Assembly (NCBI GenBank): GCA_963732635.1
Contig: CAVTAL010000014.1
Span: 186,001 to 250,000, forward strand
DNA length: 64,000 nucleotides
Source: JAKFWF01 sp963732635
GTDB taxonomy: Bacteria > Pseudomonadota > Alphaproteobacteria > Rhizobiales > Hyphomicrobiaceae
Reading direction: 5' to 3'
Part shown: one piece after another, positions 56,312 to 64,000 of the stretch
How positions within the stretch are numbered: the first letter of the stretch is position 1
Layout: each line of letters opens with the position of its first letter
Notes under the pieces: generated by a model
Database searches by the model: none
Told to the model about the DNA's origin: nothing
What the model saw: the letters and a program-made list of their open reading frames with translations, nothing else
Position numbers and translations under genes: made by a program

Positions 56312-57469
56312 ATGCCAGCGCAGATCTACTCGGCGAAAGAGATGCTCGGCCGTCTCGTCGCCTTCGATACCACCAGCGTCAAGACCAACATTCCGATGGC
56401 CGAATTCATCCGGGATTACCTTTCGAGCCACGGCGTCGAGAGCTTCATGGTGCCCGATCCGAACGGCATCCACACCAGCCTGTTCGCCACCATCGGCCCC
56501 GCCGACGTGCCGGGCATCGGGCTATCCGGCCACATGGACGTGGTGCCGGTGACCGAGCAGGCCTGGGACAGCGATCCGTTCACGATGGTCGAGCGCGACG
56601 GCAGGTTATACGGCCGCGGCACCTGCGACATGAAGGGCTATCTCGCCTGCGTGCTGGCCGCCGTGCCGATGTTCAAGAAGCACAAGCTCTCGGCGCCGAT
56701 CCACATCGTGTTCTCCTACGACGAGGAAGTCGGCTGCACCGGCGTGCGGCCGATGATCGGCGAGTTCGGCACCCGGCTTGCCAAGCCGCGCCTCGTCTTC
56801 GTCGGCGAGCCGACCAACATGACCGTGGTCGATGCCCACAAGGGCGGCGCGCGCTATCGCATCGAACTGACCGGCCATCCCGTGCATTCGAGCAAGGCGC
56901 CGCTCGGCGTCAACGCCGTGACCTATGCCGGCGAACTGCTGGTCGAGTTGAACAAAATGGCGGCCGACCTCAAGGCGATGCCGCACAACGACCGCTTCGA
57001 GCCGCCGTGGCACACACTGACGGTGACCCAGTTCCACGGTGGCACCACCAGCAACATCGTGCCCGGCTCGTGCTGGATCGGCTGGGAAATCCGCGCCATG
57101 CCGGGCTTCGACCTGAAGCCATGGGAGGACCGCATCAAGGCCGCCGCCGCACGCCTCGTGCCGCAGATGAAGGCAGTGGCGCCCGAGTGCGACATCGTCG
57201 TCCGCCAGACCGGCATGGTGCCGCCGTTCGGCGCCGAGGCCGGCTCCGAAGTCGTCACGCTGTGCCAGAAGCTCGCCGGCCAGAACGAAGTGTTCGCAGT
57301 GCCCTACGGCACCGAGGCCGGCTTGTTCCAGATGGGCGGCGTGCCGTCGGTCGTCTGCGGCCCCGGCGACATCGCCCAGGCGCACACCGCCAACGAGTGG
57401 ATCGAAGTCGCCGAACTCGACAAGTGCATGGGCTTCCTGGAGCGCCTGACGGATTGGGCGCGGGCGTAA
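56312..57469 (+). CDS. argE: Acetylornithine deacetylase
   Basis: ArgE removes the acetyl group from N-acetylornithine in arginine synthesis. The 385-residue M20 metallopeptidase has the zinc ligands in GLSGHMDVVPV, RGTCDMKGYLA, DEEVGCTG and near VCGPGDIAQAH, plus the dimerisation domain RIELTGHPVHSSKAP. The ordered ligands are all present. The family also contains succinyl-diaminopimelate desuccinylases; ArgE fits better because of GRGTCDMKG and length, but the assignment is by similarity. Confidence 0.9.
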   Translation: MPAQIYSAKEMLGRLVAFDTTSVKTNIPMAEFIRDYLSSHGVESFMVPDPNGIHTSLFATIGPADVPGIGLSGHMDVVPVTEQAWDSDPFTMVERDGRLYGRGTCDMKGYLACVLAAVPMFKKHKLSAPIHIVFSYDEEVGCTGVRPMIGEFGTRLAKPRLVFVGEPTNMTVVDAHKGGARYRIELTGHPVHSSKAPLGVNAVTYAGELLVELNKMAADLKAMPHNDRFEPPWHTLTVTQFHGGTTSNIVPGSCWIGWEIRAMPGFDLKPWEDRIKAAAARLVPQMKAVAPECDIVVRQTGMVPPFGAEAGSEVVTLCQKLAGQNEVFAVPYGTEAGLFQMGGVPSVVCGPGDIAQAHTANEWIEVAELDKCMGFLERLTDWARA

Positions 57470-57473
57470 GCCC

Positions 57474-58374
57474 TCACGCCCTCCGCAGCGTATCCCATGC
57501 CGCGACGATCGCGCCTGCGGTCACCAGGGCGGCGGCGATCCACAGCGTGCCGGTGGCCTCGCCCCGGCCGAGGGCTGCCATGATGATCGTCGACAGCAGC
57601 GGCGTGGCGTAGGAGATCGCGCCCAGCAACTGGATGTTGCCGTGCTTCATGCCGCGATCCCAGACGTAGAAGGCGAGCCCCACCGGCCCAAGTCCGAGCG
57701 CCAGGATCGCGACCAGGACGTCGCGCTCGCCGGCCACACCGTCGGCTCCAGCGCCAGATGCAACAGCCAGGAGCCGACCGCCGTCGCCGCGCAACTGCCG
57801 ACCACGGCCGAACTCGGCACGCCGCGATAGAGCCGCGACGCCACCGAATAGCTCGACCAGATCAGCGCCGCCGCGATCGCCGCCATGTAGCCGGCGACGC
57901 TGCCGCTGAAGTCGGGCCGGCCCGACGCGCCAAGCAGGATCAGGATGGTGCCGGCAAAAGCCAACAGCGCGCCGACGACATGCCACCAGCTCAGGCGCCG
58001 GCCGCCAAAACGCGCCGGCAGCAGGCCGGAGGTCAGCACGATCAGCAGCGGCCACAGGAAGACAATCAGGCTGACTTCGATCGCCGGCGCCTGCTGCAGG
58101 GCGTAGAAATAGCAGGCGTGGAACAGCCAGCAGGCCATAGACGCCGAGCGCCCAGGCGCCCGCCGGCACGCTGCGCAGAACCGGCACGAGCCGCTCGCCG
58201 TTGACCCAGGCATAGACCGAGCCCGACCAGGGTGCCGACCGCGAACGTCATCGCCGCCAGCTGGAACGGCGGAATCGCGCCGGCATAGGTCGTCAGCGCC
58301 GCCAGCGCCGCCCACAACAGCACCGCGACCAGCCCCTGCAAGGTCGCCGCCGCCGTCGATTTGTCAGTCGTCAT
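57474..58374 (-). pseudogene. EamA-type transporter, several frameshifts
   Basis: A third EamA-family gene: the N-terminus TLQGLVAVLLWAALAALTTYAG is in one frame, IEVSLIVFLWPLLIVLTSGLLPARF in a second, and LGLGPVGLAFYVWDRGMKHGNI with GAISYATPLLSTIIMAALGRGE in a third. At least three indels lie within 300 residues. The final frame ends DTLRRA at 57474, convergent with argE. The substrate is unknown. The hydrophobic pattern holds across breaks, which favours sequence error. Confidence 0.75.
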
Positions 58375-58407
58375 GTCCTGGCGATAGTGCCTTTCGACCC
58401 AGAGCCG

Positions 58408-59103
58408 CTAGAACCGCAGCACCCTGAGCCAGCGCGTGACGTCGAGCAAGCTCATGGCGGCGGCCGCGACATAGGTAAAGGCCGCCGCGCGCAGGATCTG
58501 GCGCGCCGACGCCATGTCCTCGGTCGGCGATGTAGTTGCCAGCTTGCAGTACCGGCAGCGCGCGGCCGAAAGCTGGCGTCGAACTCGACCGGCAGCGTCA
58601 CCACATGCATCAGCACGCCGAACGACAGCACGACCAGTCCGAGACCAAGTTGCACCAGCATCGCGGCCGGCGCCTCGCGATCACCAGCATAGCACCGGCG
58701 ACAGCAGCATGATGATGGAGCCGAGCTTCTCGAACCAATGCGCTTGCTTGGCGAGCCTGCGTGCGGCGCCTGAGCGGCGCATAGCCGGTGGCGTCCTGCA
58801 TGGCGTGGCCGACCTCGTGCGCGGCGACCACCACCGCCGCCAGCGACTTCTTGTTCATGTGGGCCGGCGACAGCCGCACCACCTTCTCGTCGGGTCGTAG
58901 TGGTCGCCGAGCTCGGTCTGCTCGACCTTGACGTCGCGCAGCTTCATGCCGTCGAGCAGATGGCGCGCGAACTCGCCGCCGGTGCCGGGAAAATCCGGCC
59001 GCTCGACCGCATGCCGCGTCGATCACGCCCTCGACCCACATGCCGCGGCAGGAACGCCAGGGCGACAGGATCAGCAGCACGATGCGATCAACCCCAAAAT
59101 CAT
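58408..59103 (-). pseudogene. Zinc metallopeptidase (YugP-like), several frameshifts
   Basis: A membrane-bound neutral zinc peptidase family, shown by VVVAAHEVGHAMQDATGYAP (HEVGH metal site near 58804-58818) and HMNKKSLAAV. N-terminal hydrophobic sequence (from ATG 59103, LILSPW) and later VLSFGVLMHVVTLPVEFDAS match the four-span YugP layout. Frame changes near 59070, 58990, 58900 and in the C-terminal third split the gene. The last frame reads LDVTRWLRVLRF to the TAG at 58408. The substrate is unknown. Confidence 0.72.
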
Positions 59104-59201
59104 CAGACGCAATCCATCGACTTGGCGCGGGACGACACGCCATGCATTCGTCGAATACAATAGTGCGACAGATCGCTCAACGACCAGGACAGGACCGCAC
59201 C

Positions 59202-60164
59202 ATGGCTTCGATCGCAATTCTCGACGACTACCAGGGCGTGGCGCTGGAAATGGCCGACTGGACCGCGCCTGCAGACGGCAGCACCGGATCAAGGTGTTCC
59301 GGCAGCCGTTCGCGAACGAGGATGCGGCCGCCGCGGCGCTGGCCGATTTCGAGATCGTCTGCCTGATGCGCGAGCGCACGCCGTTTCCGGCGCGCTGTTC
59401 GCGCGGCTGCCGAAGCTGAAGCTCGTGCGTCACGACCGGCATGCGCAACGCCTCGATCGACGTGGCCGCGGCGGCGAAGCACGGCGTCATCGTCTGCGGC
59501 ACGCCGAGCGGCGGTCACGCCACGGCCGAGCTGGCCTTCGGGCTGATCCTGTCGATCGCCCGCAACATCCCGTTCGAAGCGCAGGCGATGCGCGCACGGC
59601 GGCTGGCAGACGACGGTCGGCCACGACCTGCGCGGGCAAGACGCTCGGCATTCTCGGGCTCGGCAAGCTCGGCAGCCAGCTCGCCGTATACGCGCAGGCC
59701 TTCGGCATGACGGTGATCGCCTGGAGCCAGAACCTGACGGCCGAGAAGGCAGCGGCGCGGCGGCGCCGAACTGGTCACCAAGCACGAGCTGTTCCGCCGC
59801 GCCGATTTCGTCTCGATCCACATCGGTGCTGTCGGCGCGCAGCGCGCGGTCTCGTCGGCGCCGCCGAACTGGCGCGATGAAGCCGACGGCTGCGATCATC
59901 AACACCTCGCGCGGCCCGATCATCGACGGCGCCGCGCTGCTGGCGGCGCTGCGCGAGAGGCCGCATCGCGGCGGCCGGCACTCGACGTCTACGAGAGCGA
60001 GCCGCTGCCGGCCGACCACCCGCTGCGATCGCGAGCCGCGCGCACTGCTGACGCCGCATCTCGGCTACGTCACCGAGGAAACCTATCGGCTGTTCTACGG
60101 CGGCACGGTGGCGGCGATCGAAGGCTGGCTCGCCGGCAAGCCGGTCAATCAGATCACGACCTGA
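59202..60164 (+). pseudogene. D-2-hydroxyacid dehydrogenase, many frameshifts
   Basis: A member of the D-isomer 2-hydroxyacid dehydrogenase family. It begins MASIAILDDYQGVALEMADW, then in changing frames: NASIDVAAAAKHGVIVCGTP, the NAD site LGILGLGKLGS, AIINTSRGPIIDGAALLAAL and the catalytic-His region LTPHLGYVTEETYRLFYGG. I count at least five single-base breaks. The family includes phosphoglycerate and glyoxylate reductases; this short form lacks an ACT domain, so SerA is unlikely. Confidence 0.78.
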
Positions 60165-60188
60165 TAACGAGCTGAGGACGGCGAATAC

Positions 60189-61190
60189 ATGGCAATCATT
60201 GTCACCGGCGCCGCCGGCTTCATCGGCTTCCACACCGCCAAGGCGCTGCTGGCGCGTGGCGAGGAAGTGGTCGGCGTCGACAATCTCAATGCCTACTACG
60301 ACGTGCGGTTGAAAGAGGCGCGACTGGCGGAACTCGAAAAGCTGCCGCGCTTTCGCTTCGTGCGCGCCGACTTCGCCGACCGGCCGGCAATGAAGGCGCT
60401 GTTTGCCGAAGTCCGCCCCGATCGCGTCGTCCACCTCGGCGCCCAGGCCGGCGTGCGCTACTCGATCGACAATCCGGAAGCCTACATCGACAGCAATCTG
60501 GTCGGCTTCCTGTCGATCCTGGAAGGTTGCCGCCACCACGGCGTGCGCCACCTCGTCTATGCGTCGTCGAGTTCGGTCTATGGCGCCAACGCCGCCGTTC
60601 CGTTTTCCGAGGGTACCTCCAGCACCGACCATCCGGTCAGCCTCTATGCCGCGACCAAGCGCTCGAACGAACTGATGGCGCACACCTACGCGCATCTTTA
60701 CGGGTTGCCGGTCACCGGGCTGCGCTTCTTCACGGTCTACGGGCCCTGGGGCCGGCCGGACATGGCCTATTTCAAGTTCACCAAGGCCATCCTCGCCGGC
60801 GAAACCATCGACGTCTTCAACAACGGCCAGCATGCCCGCGACTTCACCTACGTCGACGACATCGTCGAAGGCGTCGTGCGCACCCTCGACCATCCACCGG
60901 CAGCCGATCCCCGCACGCCGATGACGCAGGCGACCTCGACCGCGCCGTTCCGGGTCTACAATATCGGCAACCATCGGCCGGTCGAGTTGCTCGACATGAT
61001 CGCGATCCTGGAGCGCACGCTGGGCGTGAAGGCGCGCACCCGCATGCTCCCGATGCAACCAGGAGATGTGCACACCACATTCGCCAACGTCGACGCCCTG
61101 ATGCGCGACGTGGGGTTCAGCCCCGCGACCTCGATCGAGGAGGGTCTGGCGCGGTTCGTGTCCTGGTATCGCGGCTACGAACAGTGTTAG
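60189..61190 (+). CDS. NAD-dependent epimerase, UDP-glucuronate 4-epimerase type
   Basis: A 333-residue extended SDR. It has the NAD site GAAGFIGFHTAKALL, VVGVDNLNAYYDVRLKEARL, catalytic SSSSVYG and YAATK, and FFTVYGPWGRPDMA, the wording typical of UDP-glucuronate 4-epimerases used for capsule or LPS galacturonate. GalE-type enzymes share the fold but lack the YDVxLK pattern, so UDP-glucuronate is the best guess. The gene is intact, in contrast to its left neighbours. Confidence 0.9.
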   Translation: MAIIVTGAAGFIGFHTAKALLARGEEVVGVDNLNAYYDVRLKEARLAELEKLPRFRFVRADFADRPAMKALFAEVRPDRVVHLGAQAGVRYSIDNPEAYIDSNLVGFLSILEGCRHHGVRHLVYASSSSVYGANAAVPFSEGTSSTDHPVSLYAATKRSNELMAHTYAHLYGLPVTGLRFFTVYGPWGRPDMAYFKFTKAILAGETIDVFNNGQHARDFTYVDDIVEGVVRTLDHPPAADPRTPMTQATSTAPFRVYNIGNHRPVELLDMIAILERTLGVKARTRMLPMQPGDVHTTFANVDALMRDVGFSPATSIEEGLARFVSWYRGYEQC

Positions 61191-61261
61191 TTTTCGCGCA
61201 TGATTCGCAATGCGCGTCGAGCTTTGCGCGGCCATGGGAGCGAAACCGATGATTACTTTGG

Positions 61262-61846
61262 ATGCTGGCGATCGGGATCAGCGTGGCGGCCTTGATCGTC
61301 ACTGCTGCTACGCGTCCAGGCAACGTCTCGATGGCCTATACGCATCTGGCGATTTCGGCCAGCATCTGCATATTCTTCGCCCTCGACGGCATCCGGAAAC
61401 TGAATGCGCTTGCCAGCGAAGGCGCCTCCCGCCCGGCGATCGCCGCCGAAGGAATTCGCGCCAACGGCATGGTCTGGATCTGGGCTGGCCTCGTCATCGC
61501 GGTCACCTATGGCACCAGCATACTGGTCTGGAAGGAGTGGCCGTCGCATTTCATCGGCATGTTCGTCGGCGCTGGCATTTGCCTCGCGGTCGCGGCGGCC
61601 CTGTCGAAAGCGGCGGCGAACCGGACCAGCGATGAAACGATGATGTCGGTCGGCCGGATCGTACTGATCGTGCACCTCGTTGCGATGTTGTTGCTGATCG
61701 TCGGCTTCCTGCTCGACGGCCAGATGAAGCGCTTCCTGGTCGAGCGCTACACCGATTGGCCGGCCAAGAACGTGATGTTCTTCGGCGCCATTGCCATGGC
61801 GGCACTCAGCGGCACCACCTTGACCTTGCTGTCGCGATCCAAATAA
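61262..61846 (+). CDS. Four-span membrane protein of unknown function
   Basis: A 194-residue protein with about four spans: residues 2-17, 70-88, 97-115 and 130-150, plus a final FFGAIAMAALSGTTLTLL. I recognise no family. The NGMVWIWAGLVIAV and YTDWPAKNVMFFGAIAM segments resemble parts of the next gene's product, so the two may be paralogues. There is no clear ribosome site at ATG 61262. Confidence 0.65.
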   Translation: MLAIGISVAALIVTAATRPGNVSMAYTHLAISASICIFFALDGIRKLNALASEGASRPAIAAEGIRANGMVWIWAGLVIAVTYGTSILVWKEWPSHFIGMFVGAGICLAVAAALSKAAANRTSDETMMSVGRIVLIVHLVAMLLLIVGFLLDGQMKRFLVERYTDWPAKNVMFFGAIAMAALSGTTLTLLSRSK

Positions 61847-61871
61847 CGCGCAAAGGGCGTCGTCTGCGTAC

Positions 61872-62504
61872 ATGCCGGTCAATCCCTTCATTCCCTGGCT
61901 ACTGGCGGCATTCGTGCCGGCCGTCATCGGCCAGGTGATCGGCGCCCGCATCGGCTCGCCGTGGATCTCGGGCGCCGCGGCGTTGTTCCTGCCCGTCATG
62001 TCGATCGTCGTCGCGCTGAAGGTCAATTCGCCTTACTGGGACCGTGCGACGGCACCCTCCGGTATCGGGGCCATCGCCGATGCGTCGCGCCGCAATGCCC
62101 GGCTGATCGCCTGGACATGGGCTGCCGGCGCGGTATCGATGCTCGCCGTCTACCGGTTTTCGGGACTGAGGTGGCAGCACGGCTGGCAATACGGCTCGGG
62201 CATGGTGCTGATCGCGTCGCTGGTATTCATCTATGCGCTCAGCATCGAGTCGCCCTCCAGCCCATTGCGGCGGCCGCGCCTGCTCAATGCCGTGGCGTTG
62301 ATGGCGGCAGCGCAAGGCATCGCCGGCACCGCCGGTATCATGATGCTGGTGATTTCAGGCAAGCTCGGCAGCATGAAGGGCGACTGGGCCGCCAATATCA
62401 TCTTCGTGGCCGGCGGCTTTGCGATCATGGTGTTGTCTGCGATCGCGGTCCGCACCCACGCCCGCCTCAGTCTCTGTGATAGGGATGGCCGGCAAGTATC
62501 GTAG
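61872..62504 (+). CDS. Membrane protein of unknown function, possible paralogue of the upstream gene
   Basis: A 210-residue protein with five to six hydrophobic segments. NARLIAWTWAAGAVSM and GDWAANIIFVAGGFAIMVLS align by pattern with the upstream gene's NGMVWIWAGLVIAV and TDWPAKNVMFFGAIAM. Its 3' end overlaps rlmH by 38 bases on the other strand, so the true stop may lie earlier or the tail be shifted. Function unknown. Confidence 0.6.
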   Translation: MPVNPFIPWLLAAFVPAVIGQVIGARIGSPWISGAAALFLPVMSIVVALKVNSPYWDRATAPSGIGAIADASRRNARLIAWTWAAGAVSMLAVYRFSGLRWQHGWQYGSGMVLIASLVFIYALSIESPSSPLRRPRLLNAVALMAAAQGIAGTAGIMMLVISGKLGSMKGDWAANIIFVAGGFAIMVLSAIAVRTHARLSLCDRDGRQVS

Positions 62505-62949
62505 TGGCCCGGTACAGTTGTTCGGCGAGCACGATGCGCGCGAGGCCATGCGGCAAGGTCATCGACCCGAGCGACAGTTTGACCGCAGCCTTGGCGATCA
62601 CAGCCTCGCCATGGCCATCGGCGCCACCGATCAGCAGCGCCAGGCCTTGCGTGCCGCCGTCGCGATGTTTGGCGATCAACGTCGCGAAGGCGCGGCTCGT
62701 CATCGTCCGGCCGGTTTCGTCGAGCGCGATCAGCACATCGCAGTTAGCAGTGAGTTTCAACAGTCGGGCAGCTTCGTCGGCCTGCCGCAGCGCCGCGGTT
62801 TCGGCGCGGCCCTCGGGCGTCTCCAGCACCTCGACTGGCGCCAGCCCCAGACCGCGGCCGGTCTGGGCAAGCCGCTTCATGTAGCGGTCGAGCAACTCCC
62901 GCTCGGGGCCGTCTTTGAGCCGCCCGACTGCTGCGATAACGAGCTTCAT
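62467..62949 (-). CDS. rlmH: 23S rRNA (pseudouridine1915-N3)-methyltransferase RlmH
   Basis: RlmH methylates pseudouridine 1915 in helix 69 of 23S rRNA. The 160-residue SPOUT-fold protein has LIALDETGRTMTSRAFA, FLIGGADGHG-like LLIGGADGHGEAV and LSLGSMTLPHGLARIVLAEQLYRA as separate conserved blocks, and ends with the family GHPYHRD. It follows rsfS by about 10 bp, as in most proteobacteria. Confidence 0.95.
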   Translation of the reverse strand: MKLVIAAVGRLKDGPERELLDRYMKRLAQTGRGLGLAPVEVLETPEGRAETAALRQADEAARLLKLTANCDVLIALDETGRTMTSRAFATLIAKHRDGGTQGLALLIGGADGHGEAVIAKAAVKLSLGSMTLPHGLARIVLAEQLYRATTILAGHPYHRD

Positions 62950-62959
62950 GACGGGCCGA

Positions 62960-63370
62960 CTAGTGTGCCGACTGCTCCGCCGGACGATCGCCCGACCACA
63001 TCTTCTCGAGGTTGTAGAAGTCGCGCACTTCCGGCCGGAACAAATGGATGATGATGTCGCCGGTGTCGATCAGCACCCAGTCGCAGGTCTGCATGCCTTC
63101 GACGCGCACCTTGCTGCAGCCGGCCTCCTTGAGATGGCGCTGGAGCTGGTCGGCGATGGCGCCGACGTGGCGATCGGTGCGGCCGGATGCGATCATCATG
63201 CTGTCGGCAATGGAGGATTTACCGGCGAGGTCGATCGACACGATATTCTCGGCCTTGGCTTCGTCGAGCCAGAAAGTGATCTGGTCGACGAGGGTGGACG
63301 AGCTGGTCTCCTTGGAGACACGCTCGCTGGGTGCAGCGCCAGTACGGGCACTCTCTTGCGCGGTTCTCAT
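62960..63370 (-). CDS. rsfS: Ribosomal silencing factor RsfS
   Basis: RsfS binds L14 and keeps the subunits apart in starvation. The 136-residue product has ENIVSIDLAGKSSIADSMMIASG, GRTDRHVGAIADQL, VEGMQTCDWVLIDTGDIIIHLF and PEVRDFYNLEKMW, all conserved. The start is likely ATG 63370; a GTG at 63400 is in frame. AAGGA lies 13 bases before the ATG. The order nadD-rsfS-rlmH is standard. Confidence 0.94.
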   Translation of the reverse strand: MRTAQESARTGAAPSERVSKETSSSTLVDQITFWLDEAKAENIVSIDLAGKSSIADSMMIASGRTDRHVGAIADQLQRHLKEAGCSKVRVEGMQTCDWVLIDTGDIIIHLFRPEVRDFYNLEKMWSGDRPAEQSAH

Positions 63371-63610
63371 CTGTTGGCGAACTTCCTTCTTTTGTTGCAC
63401 AATGCTGCCTGGAGCCGATCTCCACCCCGCAGCCGGGGTCTCTTATGCCGTCTACATAAGCAGCGAGACACAAATTGTACACTGGCACGGCGCCAAGCAC
63501 CGCTAAGGCTAGATTAGACTGCTTCGGCATCGAGGCTTCAATTCGTGCGTCATCGACTGCAGAGAAGCGGATGGTTAATCGGCCACACGCGCCATCGCCG
63601 GCAGTGTCCT

Positions 63611-64000
63611 CTAAGCCGCATTTCTGGCGCAGCGCGGTCGACGACAATGGCGACAGCGGTCCGCTGAGCAAAGTCCAGGCTGGCGCCTCTCGCATCGGCA
63701 GTAGCGCCGCTTGCGCCTCTGGCATGCGGGCGCGCGCCATGTACCTGGCGGCCGGCGAGGCGAGTGCCTTGAGCCGCCAGTCGGGCCGGTCGATCACGGC
63801 GATCGGCACCTGCGCCGCGATGTTGCGCCAACGCTGCCAGCGATGGAACGTAGCGAGGTTGTCGGCGCCCATGATCCAGACGAAGCGGGTTTCGGGGTAG
63901 CGGCGGCTCAGGAATTCCAGCGTCGCGGCGGTATAGGGGGTGCCGAGTTCCGTCTCGAAGCCAGTGATCTCGACCTTCGGCGATGACATCAGCTGTCGGC
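63611..64000 (-). CDS. nadD: Nicotinate-nucleotide adenylyltransferase NadD (N-terminus beyond window)
   Basis: NadD adenylylates nicotinate mononucleotide in NAD synthesis. Only the C-terminal part lies here: LGTPYTAATLEFLSRRYPE, the ATP site FVWIMGADNLATFHRWQRW, IDRPDWRLKAL and LSPLSSTALR. The frame stays open past this into rsfS, which is wrong for NadD; a single missing base after STALR (near 63630) would give ARNAA and a stop at 63611, a normal end. The N-terminus is off the right edge. Confidence 0.88.

Overview
The window is a stretch of alphaproteobacterial chromosome, most likely from the order Hyphomicrobiales (Rhizobiales) near the Bradyrhizobiaceae/Xanthobacteraceae. The placement rests on high GC, a mitofilin gene between hemD and hemY, an Usg gene, a circularly permuted two-piece tmRNA with tag ANDNYAEVAVAA, an alpha-type SspB adapter, and ftsQ-ftsA-ftsZ-lpxC-bamD-ligA. 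It is mostly housekeeping DNA. I see no prophage, transposase, CRISPR array, rRNA or tRNA gene.

Layout. 1-6.3 kb: tsaD (-), divergent from the heme operon hemC-hemD-mitofilin-hemY. 6.3-15 kb: glutathione-dependent formaldehyde dehydrogenase with a carboxymuconolactone-decarboxylase partner, a CBS protein, enoyl-CoA hydratase, a CsaA-like protein, a J-domain membrane protein, a DUF3754 protein, prmA and a DUF1127 protein. 15-20.3 kb: aminopeptidase P, two exported alpha/beta hydrolases, NIPSNAP and CreA. 20.3-24.5 kb: RNase P RNA, usg, rsuA-rsmC, and pssA-psd (phosphatidylethanolamine synthesis). 24.5-31.2 kb: envelope quality control and folate (degP, DUF2065, hflC, hflK, a tandemly duplicated folA, a CsgG-like lipoprotein, thyA). 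31.2-35.6 kb: CPBP protease, tmRNA, sspB, an SDR and an L,D-transpeptidase. 35.8-40.2 kb: a xanthine/CO-dehydrogenase-type operon full of frameshifts, then a gene-free island of inverted repeats. 40.2-43.5 kb: serS (with a foreign-looking insert) and tatCBA. 43.7-52.4 kb: ftsQ-ftsA-ftsZ-lpxC-bamD-ligA. 52.4-64 kb: drug/metabolite transporters, acyl-CoA dehydrogenase, apaG, argE, a zinc peptidase, a hydroxyacid dehydrogenase, a sugar-nucleotide epimerase, two related membrane proteins, and rlmH-rsfS-nadD.

Sequence quality matters here. Many conserved genes, some essential (hemC, bamD, ligA, probably nadD), are broken by single-base indels, mostly one extra base, and these are densest at 35.8-39.5, 50-54 and 57-60 kb. 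The simplest reading is an error-prone draft assembly. Frameshifted genes are therefore annotated end to end, with the break noted.

Most worth a second look: the tandem dihydrofolate reductase (28580-29452), the tmRNA gene next to the adapter for its tag (31943-33211), the 172-bp insert in serS, the inverted-repeat island at 39.7-40.2 kb, and the abrupt join between the tat and fts clusters near 43.6 kb.
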